The notes under the pieces were generated by a model. That model had not been told where the DNA came from. It searched no databases and saw nothing but the letters and a program-made list of their open reading frames with translations. 64,000 nucleotides of DNA from positions 203,057,355 through 203,121,354 of the forward strand of contig JBOZIK010000001.1 of assembly GCA_051453625.1 (NCBI GenBank), in the 5' to 3' direction. This document shows, in pieces, positions 53,301 through 63,139 of the stretch. Position 1 is the stretch's first letter. Every line of letters starts with the position of its first letter. This DNA is from Welwitschia mirabilis. Lineage: Eukaryota; Gnetophyta; Gnetopsida; Welwitschiales. Made by a program: the position numbers and the translations under genes.

Positions 53301-53598
53301 GTTTGATGCCATAATGGTGGTAGCGAGGCTATTAATAAAATGTGCACATTTTTGCCTAATTAAACCTACATTTTTAGTTAAATGAATTGTAAAGAAATAC
53401 ATAAAGCATATAGTGAAGCTTCACGGAATTTCTAAAGTGATTATTTCATATATGGACAACAAGTTTACATTTAGGTTTTGAACAAAATTCAATAAAAGGC
53501 TTGGCACTGAATTAAATTTAAGTATAGACTTTCATCTAAAAATAGATAGACAAATAAAAAGAATTGATCAAATTTTATAAGATTTATTAAGATTAGTG
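50368..53598 (+). mobile_element. decayed chromovirus-like Ty3/gypsy gag-pol
   Basis: Gag starts ATG at 50368 (MAPRRAVIPS). It continues with LWWEAKKARPQF and LSWEEFEAKF (50650-50735). A knuckle CYNCGGPHMIRGC (51201-51239) has three rather than four residues before His. A protease tail LVLELGYFDIILSMNWL is near 51545-51595. RT runs 51810-52400 ([58 protein letters not shown]). RNase H runs 52480-52870 (TNASGEAIGVVL, YASKTLKDQ, DALNTRKH). Integrase runs from about 53000 (KCMTC, IHLPKSKEEFDAIMVV, KCAHFCLIKPTF, KLHGISKVI) to the gap. The order RT-RNase H-integrase and the wording suggest a Tekay/Del-like chromovirus. Stops and shifts show it is dead. Confidence 0.9.
51201..51239 (+). other. CCHC zinc knuckle of gypsy gag
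   Basis: CYNCGGPHMIRGC is in frame without a stop. The spacing is CX2CX3HX4C, one residue less than the usual CX2CX4HX4C, consistent with a codon deletion. Confidence 0.85.
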
Positions 53599-54005
53599 NN
53601 NNNNNNNNNNNNNNNNNNNNNNNNNNNNNNNNNNNNNNNNNNNNNNNNNNNNNNNNNNNNNNNNNNNNNNNNNNNNNNNNNNNNNNNNNNNNNNNNNNNN
53701 NNNNNNNNNNNNNNNNNNNNNNNNNNNNNNNNNNNNNNNNNNNNNNNNNNNNNNNNNNNNNNNNNNNNNNNNNNNNNNNNNNNNNNNNNNNNNNNNNNNN
53801 NNNNNNNNNNNNNNNNNNNNNNNNNNNNNNNNNNNNNNNNNNNNNNNNNNNNNNNNNNNNNNNNNNNNNNNNNNNNNNNNNNNNNNNNNNNNNNNNNNNN
53901 NNNNNNNNNNNNNNNNNNNNNNNNNNNNNNNNNNNNNNNNNNNNNNNNNNNNNNNNNNNNNNNNNNNNNNNNNNNNNNNNNNNNNNNNNNNNNNNNNNNN
54001 NNNNN
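53599..54005. other. assembly gap (407 N)
   Basis: The gap starts within the chromovirus integrase and ends beside a minus-strand Penelope-like RT. The odd length suggests an estimated gap size. The junction between the two elements is therefore unproved. Confidence 0.99.
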
Positions 54006-54009
54006 GGTA

Positions 54010-55080
54010 TTTATAGGATGGGTGGGTGGGGCTACACCTTTTTAAAATTTAAATTGAGGGGTATTAGTAAAAGACACCACCCGTCTCATTGCTAGGTTGC
54101 AACACTTATTAATAAGAATTACAATGATAGCATTATTATGATTTATTAATTAAATGAAAATGAGTTTTTCATAAGTAAGAATTTAGTGGACATGGATTCC
54201 TTCAGCAACTAACCAGTCTCGTGATGATATGTCGTAAATGGGAATGTTTCTACAATAATAGTTAAAATTTAGATTTAGGATTACCTTAAGGCCTAAGTGT
54301 TTCATTAAAGGAGAATAATTAAGCTTGAAAACCAAGAGGATTCCCTTCTTACGAATTCCACCACTAGTGCGAAGCAATCTCGAAAGGTCTGTAGCTAAAA
54401 CTTGTGAGAAACACAGCCTAAGAAAAGAAGCAGGATAGCCTTTTACACATAATTGCTGGAAGAAAAAATGTTTTCAAAGATCAAACTATCCTAAAGAGGA
54501 TTTTCGGATAAGAAATATTTTGAGCTCTCCTCTGATGAATGCTTTCTTCTGATGCAATATGTGCCATGACTGAAAAGAAATATACTAAAGTGCATTGAGA
54601 GGTTTTTAATAACAGCTAGTGGAGAGAATTCCATCAATAGGAAAAGTGGGTTCCTTAAAAATGGTTACATCAAGGAAGTCTATTGTTTTATCAAAAACAA
54701 CATGAAAAATATGAATAGAGTCATGCATGGTGCCATAGCGAGAGAAGAAGAGATATAGATCCTCCAAAGAGCCATTCCAAAAACTAAAGGCATCATCAAT
54801 ATTACGATAGAAGAAAACTAGATGCTGAGAGAAATCTGGTAATATTCTATCTTCCAGATCATAGAGAAAAAGATAGGCATAAATAACTACGAAGTTGCTG
54901 CCCATTGCTATGCCATGGATTTGTATATAAAAAGAACAATTAAATTCCAAATAATGCTACAAAAAAATAAGAGGTACCAATGCTTTAATTGCTCCAGTAT
55001 ATCTCCCAAGATTTTTGTTAGGAAGAGGGTACTCTCTGAACATGTATTTTGGAGCATCTTTCTTCCTCCTCGTACATTTT
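54010..55080 (-). mobile_element. Penelope-like element (PLE) reverse transcriptase relic
   Basis: The minus strand has an uninterrupted 114-codon stretch (54950-54606) with YLEFNCSFYIQIHGIAMGS, then YAYLFLYDLEDRIL, FFYRNIDDAFSFW (the IDD catalytic core), and KTIDFLDVTIFK. The frame continues with few stops through KPLNAL, KKAFIRGELKIFL, VKGYPASFLR and LSRLLRTS to about 54183. RVVSFTNTPQFKF in another frame near 54100-54060 may be the end of the RT. The QIHGIAMGS block, xIDD box and FLDV block are features I know from Penelope-like RTs, not LTR or L1 RTs. Upstream, YMFREYPLPNKN-like sequence reaches about 55075. No GIY-YIG endonuclease is visible; the gap may hide it. It is less decayed than its neighbours. 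Confidence 0.75.
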
Positions 55081-55121
55081 AGCTTTCTTTTTTCCTAGAA
55101 TTCTCTAGCAACCAGCGACTC

Positions 55122-55560
55122 ATTCCTAAGTTACAAACCTAAACCTAAGTTATAAACCTAATCCTAAGATATAAACCTAAGCCTAAGTTATAAACCTAAG
55201 TTATAAATCTAAATCTAAGTTGTACATGTAAGTTATAAACCTAAGCCTAAGTTATAAACCCAAGTTAAAGTTATAAGCCTAAGTTATAAACCTAAGCTAT
55301 AAACTTAAGTTATAAACCTAAACCCAAGTTATAAGCCTAAGTTATAAACCTAAGTTATAAACTTAAGCCTAAGTTATAAACCTAAGTTATAAACCTAGGC
55401 CTAAGTTATAACCTAAGTTACAAACCTAATCCTAACTTGTAAACCTAAGCCTAAGTTATAAACCTAAGCCTAAGTTATAAACCTAAGTTAGAAACCCTAA
55501 ATCCTAAACTCTGAATCCCAAACCTGAAATACTACAACCCTAAAATGTAAACCTAAACCT
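55122..55560. repeat. telomere-like minisatellite
   Basis: About 25 copies of AAACCTAAGTTAT (13 bases) and AAACCTAAGCCTAAGTTAT (19 bases) are mixed in irregular order. The right end (about 55491-55545) changes to AAACCCTAAATCCTAAACTC-like sequence, close to the plant telomere C-strand CCCTAAA. The array starts about 40 bases from the Penelope-like relic. The C-rich strand is the plus strand. Confidence 0.9.
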
Positions 55561-55729
55561 TATAGAAATTGAAGATAAAGCTATCAACCATATTTTCTTA
55601 GAAGAGTCTCTTGCTAGTAGCACCTCTTTGGCAACTCTATGTGGGGAAAGCAGAAGTCTTCATAATTGAAACAAGTCTTGCATAAATTTTGCAACCTCTA
55701 GTAATATGAAACTACTTTATCATCAAACT
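55561..55729. other. spacer before the chromovirus 3' LTR
   Basis: In an intact element a polypurine tract would lie here next to the LTR start. None is visible, so it has decayed or was lost. Confidence 0.5.
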
Positions 55730-56557
55730 TGTCATGTCCTCATTCTCACAAGCCAATAAAGAATTAAATTTTAATACAAATTATTCATGCACAAGAAACT
55801 TTAAGATTAATGTTAATGAAAGATAATTATTTTCTATGTGAGATGAGTTATTTTAATCATATGTTAAGAGTTTAAATGGTTATTACAAGGCATTTATTAC
55901 TTGTATTTTAAAAAGAAATTTACTGTTATGATTATTATTCTCAAAAGGCCAAGTGTGAGGAGGGAGTTTAGAGAAAAGCCACTAACTTTTTTTATAAATG
56001 TGTTGAAACTTGAAGGCCTTGTTTCCTTTCTTATTCTTCTCAAGTTTTTCTTTAGCTTTGTGCCCTTGCAACTCAAGAAGAAGACCTTCATATTTCAGGA
56101 TCTGTACTTTTCTACTTTCTTGGGTATGATTCAGGCTTCCTTTGCTTCTTAAGTGGTGTTTAATCTACTTTGCAATGCTAAAATTCTCTGTTATTGTAAA
56201 AATGCTACTTATGTTTCTTCAATATTTCCTTTTTTTTTAGTTGATTTTTACCTCTAAGGATTTTGTATATCTTAATTTGGAATTATTGAGAAACATTTCT
56301 TTGGCTTAGAGTAAAGTTGAGATTTGTGCTTTACTTGTTAAATAGTAAGAATAAAAATCTAGCTAGGGCAACCAAGTGATGCTAACTTCAGAGGAAATAA
56401 CCTCTCTTGGGCTTTCACGACCATGGAAGTAAACTATCAAAGAGATAAAGAGAAAAATGCATTTAAAAAAAAAATAAATGAAATCCCCTTTGGTCAGGGC
56501 ATACCTATATTTATTGAAACCGAAAATATTTCTAAACATAAATTCAAGATAAATAAG

Positions 56558-56870
56558 TATCTTCTCAATTTGGAAATTATGAGCTTTCCTTCTTTTATTT
56601 TGTTGTGGGTACCTTCTCAAATTGCAAATGGTGAGATTTCCTCCTCTTGTTTGATTATGGTTACCTTCTCAAATTGCAAATGGTAAGCTTTTCTTCTCTT
56701 GTTTTATTGTGGATACCTTTTCAAATTGCAAATGGTAAGCTTTCCTCCTATTATTCTGTTTTGAATACCTTTTTAATTTGGAAATGGTGAGCTTTCCTCC
56801 CCTCGTTTTGTTTTGTATATCTTCTCAATTGGTAAGTGATGAAATTTGATCTTCTTATTTTGTTTTGAAT
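56558..56870. repeat. 52-bp minisatellite in the chromovirus 3' LTR
   Basis: These are the same units as at 30052-30362, about six here, with independent changes. Presence at the same place in both LTRs shows that the array predates their separation. Confidence 0.9.
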
Positions 56871-57339
56871 ACCTTTAGGAATTCTTGAAACCTCTTCCCC
56901 TCACTTGAGCCATGCTAAGAACTATGTTTTTCATATTTATTATCCATACATTTTTGTCATAGGTACAGGGAATGCTTAGCATGCTTGCAATCAAGTGGTG
57001 ATGCTAGAAATTTGAGCAAGAAATTATTGTCCTTTCCTTAAATTTTTAAGGCTTTACATTGATTAATGTTGAAAGCTTAATATTGTATTTTTGGGCTAAA
57101 GAAAGATTATTTTGTTGGCAAGTTTTATAATTGCCTGTGCTTATGTAACTTATTCCATAAAAATGTAATATGAGAAGCACTTTGTAGACTATTATGATAT
57201 TGTAATTTAATAATAAATTTATTTTATCCCTTTCTGGAAGTACAATTTGTGTGCTTACCCTTTTTGAAAATTTTTCTTAAATTGAGAAAGAGCTGAGAAA
57301 GAGGGTTATCATTATGTAAATTTATTTTCATTCCTTTTT

Positions 57340-57930
57340 TTAAAGTTTTCGATCCCTCTTCTTCCCACTTTCCCATCTAAGTTTCCCAAGGACCTTTAGC
57401 GAATCCTTTACTCCACTCCTTTCTAAAGGCTTTTGGCCCCTTCCCCTTCCCATTGAATTTCTTAATAAAACTCCACATCATCTGTTTATCCCTCTCTCCT
57501 CCCCTGCCTCTATAACATTCTCCTTTACCCATCCCCTTTCTGTCCTTACATATTATTCTCGACCTCCTTCATTGATAATCTTGAGGACTCCCCTAGAATC
57601 TATCCCCTTTCTTCTTCCATTTTGTTTCTTGACGGCCTCCATCAAAACCTTTCCCTTACAGCCCATTTGTCCCCACCCCCTTACCCCCCCAACCTTTCTT
57701 CCAAAACCAATCCCCCTAATCCCTTAATATTCGACGCCCCTTATCGAGTTTCTTAATGGCCTATATTGAATCCATCTCCTCCTTCTCCCCTTTCCTCTAA
57801 TATTTAATGCCCTCCATCGAGTTTCTTGATGGCCTCTGTTGAATCCATCTAGCCCCTCCTTCCCATCAAGAATTTGATGTCCTTATTGAGTTTCTTAATG
57901 GCTTCCATCGAAACACCCCTTTACTTCCTT
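57340..57930. repeat. C-rich hairpin repeats in the chromovirus 3' LTR
   Basis: Cores such as CCATCGAGTTTCTTGATGG (near 57816) and degraded relatives occur near 57449, 57571, 57620, 57740 and 57882. There are at least six against three in the solo LTR, so copy number has changed between copies. Confidence 0.75.
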
Positions 57931-58166
57931 CTAGCAAGCCCTTGTTTGTAAAATTTTTATTTCTCTCATACTATTTTAGTAACACTTCTCTTATTCATAA
58001 CCCATTTTGCATAGCATTTTAGAAGTAGTTGCAATTCCAAAATGCACATTAAAGGGGTGAATGAAATGAAGAATGTGTTATTGAATTTTTTCTTATAGGT
58101 TCTCTTATGGGGTAGGAATGGAGCTCTTGTCATTCAACCTCATTTATGTAGTGCAAATTTGTTTCC

Positions 58167-58266
58167 NNNNNNNNNNNNNNNNNNNNNNNNNNNNNNNNNN
58201 NNNNNNNNNNNNNNNNNNNNNNNNNNNNNNNNNNNNNNNNNNNNNNNNNNNNNNNNNNNNNNNNNN
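58167..58266. other. assembly gap (100 N)
   Basis: It lies inside a repetitive C-rich part of the LTR. The duplication of flanking segments on both sides suggests that repeats caused the break. Confidence 0.99.
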
Positions 58267-58980
58267 TCTCCCTTGTCCTTAATGTTTTCCATATACCTAT
58301 CCTACCTCTTTAATTTTCTTCCTCCTCCCTACCCCCAATCCACCAAAGAACCCCCTTCCTCCCCCACCCCTAACACCCTCTAATAATAAAATATTAAAAA
58401 ATCCCTTCCCCTCCTTTCTTCACTTTCAAAAAATCCTTGTCTATAATTTTTTCTTTCTGTCATGTTGTTTCAATAGTGTTTTTCTTTTCTATACCCTCTT
58501 TTTCCTAGCATTTTAAAAGTTCTTGAGCTTATAAAATGCACATTAAATGCTTAAAGGAATGAAGAATGTTCCATTAGAGTTTGTTCTTTCTTATAGGTAA
58601 ATTTTTGGATTAGGAACGATGATTTTGTTATTCCTCCTTATAGATACAGTGCAACTATATTTTGTTTACTAGGTTTTTATAGGTTAGAACTATTTTCTTA
58701 TAAGGTCCTTCCTATTGGACTTATATTTGGATATGTAACTTATTATTTTATTTTAGCCTACCTATAGTGCTTGCCTTTTGGTTTGTATAAATAAAACTTC
58801 TACCTTTGTTTTTACTATTTTCTTTATTTATGCTTCCATATACAGATATAAATAGCTTGTTTTTGATAGATAATCTTTAAATAGTTGAATATGATAACAC
58901 TAGTAGTGTAATGTAATGTTTAGTTTATTTTCTATGGTAGATATTATCCTTGAAAATAGTAGATTTAGATTCATTTTTAT

Positions 58981-60504
58981 TGATAAAAATCCCATTTTGA
59001 TGATTCCACTTGTTAAATATATTATGCTATTATATAGGTAGATCAAATTGGAGAAAATCAAATCACATAAGATATCAATCTAAGTTAGACATCAAAGTTT
59101 ATATTACATAGAAAGTTCATCTCAGATTTCATAAATGCCAAATTACATTGACTAAAGATATCTATACAATTAAAGACATCTATGAGAAAGATGTTTGCAC
59201 ATTTAAAGACATCTATAGGAAAGATGCCTATAGCTTCAAAGATGTCTATATTAAACCAGATTTCAATCATAAAGAAAGATGTCCATCTTTATGAAGATGT
59301 CTATACTAGAGTAAGGACCTGACATAAGCGAAAGACATCTATCATGTTAAAGATGTCTATGCTACTTTGACAATTAGAAGACATCTACATAGTTGAAGAT
59401 GTCTACAAAATGTATTTTGATGAATTATCTATATTCCAAGGAAGCAATTAAGTTTTACATGTTGGATTTATAATTACTAAGGGTCAAAGAAACTACAATT
59501 CGACTTCCATCACTATTTTGACTATTTGACTAAATATGTCTTCCATGTTGAAGACATTTGCCAATAGGAATGTCTACCATCTTGAATACATCTATCCTAA
59601 AAGTTTGTGAAAAATAAAATATTCATTGCACGCCTGATGCCTAGTCGTTTCTATCTATTCTCTAGTGGTTACATACTTTTAAATGTCTATGTTTCTAATT
59701 AATGGCTAGAAAGACATTACAAGTGTAAAGGGGACATACAGAAAAAAAGAAAAAGATATCACTTGATAGACATAGGATGCATAAACGCACAGGTGATTGA
59801 TTCTATTCATGAAGATTTTAAGCTATCTTTTACAAGGGAATATTAAGTACCTACATCATTTAATCATTAGCTCTTACAAACTACATCACTTTGATCTTTG
59901 GCACTTATGGATTGACAATAAGAAAGAACTCAAGCTCTTCATCAAAGACACATCATTTTAGGCTTGTTATTTCATTTATTTTTATTATTTATTGGAACTA
60001 AACTATAGGACTATCGTATTTTTGAATACTTTTATTATAATTCATTTCTTATTATCAAATCTAAGGATCCCTTACTAGGATTTTTATATTGTAAGTAAAT
60101 CCTTTTATAGTTATGCTTTTGAAAGTACTTGAAAGCAAATTTGTATTATTGTTTTATTGAATATAGTTAAGGAAACAATAGTGCTACCTTGAGAGGAGAA
60201 TCTTAGTTCTGTGAGTGCTTGTGAGTACATTGGTTTTGATTTATTGGATATTCCCAAAGGGAAGAGAATGCTGACTTGAGAGGAGCATCTCAAATTGTAT
60301 GTAAGATTGGTAATGCATCAAAATCACTATTTTTATAGGTTAAGAATATTTAGGAGTATATAGAAAGCTATCCTCTGTGTGTGGACGTACCCAATTTGGA
60401 GAACGTTATTGAATCTGGTAAGGTATTATTATGTAATTTTAATCTATATTTAGTAAGATTTATTTTTAGTAAACCTCATTCATCCCTTTCCTCTGAGTTT
60501 AACA
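58981..60504 (+). mobile_element. 5' LTR of a SIRE-like Copia element
   Basis: The proposed LTR is 1524 bases, starting TGATAAAAAT and ending TTTAACA. A primer binding site starts ten bases later. The left border coincides with the end of similarity to the chromovirus LTR. It contains alternating AGACATC / GATGTCT motifs. The 3' LTR lies outside the window or is lost, so the ends are inferred from TG...CA and context. Confidence 0.7.
59150..59600. repeat. alternating AGACATC / GATGTCT inverted motifs in the Copia LTR
   Basis: Within about 450 bases the word AGACATC(T) and its complement AGATGTCT, or near variants, occur more than twelve times, often as facing pairs separated by 8-20 bases (for example AAGACATCTATCATG then TTAAAGATGTCT near 59334-59360). 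Each pair can form a 7-8 bp hairpin. Confidence 0.85.
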
Positions 60505-60513
60505 ATCCTTAAG

Positions 60514-60525
60514 TGGTATCAGAGT
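60514..60525 (+). other. primer binding site (initiator Met tRNA)
   Basis: TGGTATCAGAGT matches the plant initiator Met tRNA complement except at its last base. It sits just after the LTR end, as expected for a Copia element. Confidence 0.85.
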
Positions 60526-60572
60526 GGGTACTCATGAAAAGGAGTAACATTCTTAAGTAAACTATAGAAGGG

Positions 60573-63130
60573 ATGCCATCCTTCAGACCTCCACTATTCG
60601 ATGGAACTAACTATGCCTATTGAAAGACGAGGATGCAGGCGTAGTTATAGTCTTATGATTTTTAGGTTTGACAATGAAGATGGATAGTCAAAACCCATAG
60701 AAACCATAATATATGCTATAGAAAATTCCATTACACAAATAAAGCCTAGAAGGAATTGGAAAGATAAAAAAAAGACAACCATCATGTATGATTCAAAACT
60801 AAAGAATGCTTTCTACTCAACCCTTACAATGGAGGAATTTTACATAATAGCCAGATGCAAAACTACATAAGAAATATAGAATGTTATAATAAGCACATAT
60901 GAAGAAACATTCAGCATAAAGCAATGAAAACTTCTTGTCTGGATAAATTAGTTTAAAAATTTGAAGATGAAAAGTGGAGAAAGAGTACATGAGTACTTTA
61001 CAAGAGCCTCCAACATAGTGAATGTTATATAGCACATTCGCAAAAATCTTCTGAAGGCCAAGATAATCTAAAAGGTTATTAGATCTTTAACTCTAGAGTA
61101 CAGGCTAAAGACAATTATCATGGAAGAATCAAGAGTTTTAACACCATGAAGATTCAAGAATTATAAAGTGTTCTAATGATATATGGAATAAATCTTATTC
61201 AAGATAGTGCTCTAAAAGAAAAGCCTATTACTCTTAAATCCAGTAAAAATATAAGGTAAGTTTTAAAAGGAAAAACAAAAGAAGGATCAGTGGAGAATAC
61301 TTTAAAGATGATGTGGATGAAGATCTTGCTCTCATCATGTGTCAAAACACTTCTTTCATAAAAGAAATACAAAAATAAGGACTATCATAAATCATATGAA
61401 TTTCAAGCAAAAGGTAAATCCAAAGGTAAGATTTCTAGTAGTTCTTCATTCTCTTCCAAGTTTAATATTGCCAAGTTAGAATGTTGGGCTTGTGAAGGAC
61501 AAGAACACATAGCCTCGAAATGTTCTCACCCTAATAGATTATAGGAAAGAGCATAAAAGAAAGACCCTAAAAAGAAGAGATCTTTTTTCATAGAATGAAA
61601 TGATGAAGAGGATGCAACTAAAGTAGAAACATTAGATGACAAAAAATTTCATCCATCCTACATGACCATTATAAATATTGAAAAGGAAGGTAATGAAAGA
61701 AAAGAAGAATTTGAATCAGACAGTGAAGATGAAACAAGTATGGATCTTCAAGATAGGTATGATTTAGTTTTTGAAGAATTCATTAAGTTGCAAAATGTAT
61801 GTGCTGAAATGAAAGGATTACTTGATTTCCATAAATTAGCATATGAACAAGAAAGAAGTTCTTGCAATAGGTTATCATTTGAAAAATCAACTCTTGAAGT
61901 TGAGATTAGTAAACTAATGGATGAATTAAAGCATGTTAGACAGGAACTCTCTAAGTCAAAAAGAATTAATGAGAAGTTTTTCCAAGAAAAAAAAGACATT
62001 AAACATCATGCTTAGACAATGCAGAATCCTAAATGATAAAAAAGTGGTTTGGGTTACAATGAAGCCTCAATTAGTACTTAGCTTTCTTATTTAACAAATG
62101 GAACTACAAATCAAGATATGAGCATTTAGTATATAAAAATAATATTATCTATTATTACTGCTAAAAACAACATCATTACTGGTTTAATTATCTAATAAAA
62201 TTTAAAATAAGATATTATATTAACAATGCTAAAAGGACAAGAAGTATGGCATAATGTTTTGTAAAGGTTAAACTAAAGAAAACATAGATTCTAAAATTAA
62301 GATTAGCACTAATAGCTCAGATTGCACTATAAGCAGTAAAGAAACATGCATGGTATGTTGATAGTAGGTGTTTAAGGCATATGACGAGAGACAAATCTAG
62401 ATTTACAATTTTGGTAGAATAAGACAAAGAAGTAGTCATCAATGTGGATAACACATAGGCACCTATCAAAGCTATTAGAACCAGTGGAAGAGGTAACCTC
62501 CTTCAGGTAAAATATGTTTTCTTTGTAGAAGTGTTACAACATAATCTATTAAGTTCTAGTTAGTTATGTAATATAAACTTTTTTATCACTTTTATCAAAG
62601 ATGGTTTTATTATTAAAGAACATAACTTAACTAAAGTCTTATTTGCTAGTATTAGAAATTTAACTCTCTTTATCACTACTCTATGATATATTTCTAACAA
62701 GAAAACCAAGTGTTTATTAAGTACTCTAGGTGAAACAGAGTTATGGCATAAGAAGATTGGAAACATAAATAAAGATTTTCTAAAAATCTTATTCATGAAA
62801 GGAATGGTAAGAGGACTTATAAAGTTGTAAAGTTATGATAATCAGGTTTGGAAGGCATGCCATTAAAGAAAGCAAACAAGGGTAAGATTTGATAAGAAAA
62901 ACACTATCAAAACTAAATGTCCTTCAGATCTTTGGCATCTTGATATTATTAGTCCATCTCAAATAGGAAGTCTTGGTAAGAAAAGATACTATTTAACTAT
63001 TATTCATGATTATTCTCATTTTAGATGGGTAGCCTTCCTTATGTATAAGGATGAGGCATTTAATTTTTTCTCTAAGCTATGTATTAGGTTACAAAACTAA
63101 AAGGGGTACAAGATCAAGATTGTTAAGAAC
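60573..63130 (+). mobile_element. decayed SIRE-like Copia gag-protease-integrase
   Basis: Gag begins MPSFRPPLFDGTNYAY (60573), typical of the UBN2/Copia gag family; a stop follows where Trp is usual. A knuckle CWACEGQEHIASKC is at 61482-61523. A 117-codon open stretch (61662-62015) encodes an acidic then coiled-coil segment, as in gag extensions of SIRE-like elements. Protease remnant WYVDSRCLRHMT starts at 62351. GAG-pre-integrase LWHKKIG and KGMVRGL lie near 62740-62825, and integrase PSDLWHLDIISPSQIGSLG with DYSHFRWVAFLMYKDEAF runs 62918-63065. Similarity ends near 63130; RT and RNase H are absent from the window. Confidence 0.85.
61482..61523 (+). other. CCHC zinc knuckle of Copia gag
   Basis: CWACEGQEHIASKC shows CX2CX4HX4C with no stop. 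It is followed by a basic stretch with KKDPKKKR. Confidence 0.9.
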
Positions 63131-63139
63131 CTATTGTCA

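Larger units (their letters stand above)
55730..58980 (+). mobile_element. probable 3' LTR of the chromovirus, truncated by a Copia insertion
   Basis: The sequence starts TGTCATGTCCTCA as the solo LTR does, and follows it through TATA region, 52-bp minisatellite, C-rich hairpin repeats and the GTATAAATAAAACTTC segment near 58780. At 58980 similarity to the solo copy (near 31590) stops where a Copia LTR begins. A 100-N gap is inside. The segment around CATTTTAAAAGT...AAATGCACATTAAA appears twice (57990-58166 and 58500-58680) where the solo LTR has it once. The distance from the 5' LTR (5.4 kb) fits a Ty3/gypsy interior, even though part of that is the Penelope-like stretch. Confidence 0.75.

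Noticed and set aside
54531-55560. Reading the Penelope-like RT as a LINE or as part of the chromovirus pol
   Set aside because: The strand is opposite to the chromovirus. The blocks QIHGIAMGS, NIDD with FSFW, and FLDV differ from the LINE FADD and gypsy YIDD contexts, and the chromovirus RT is already present at 51810-52400.
55122-55560. A true chromosome end or functional telomere
   Set aside because: The array is interstitial, strongly degenerate and flanked on both sides by transposon sequence.
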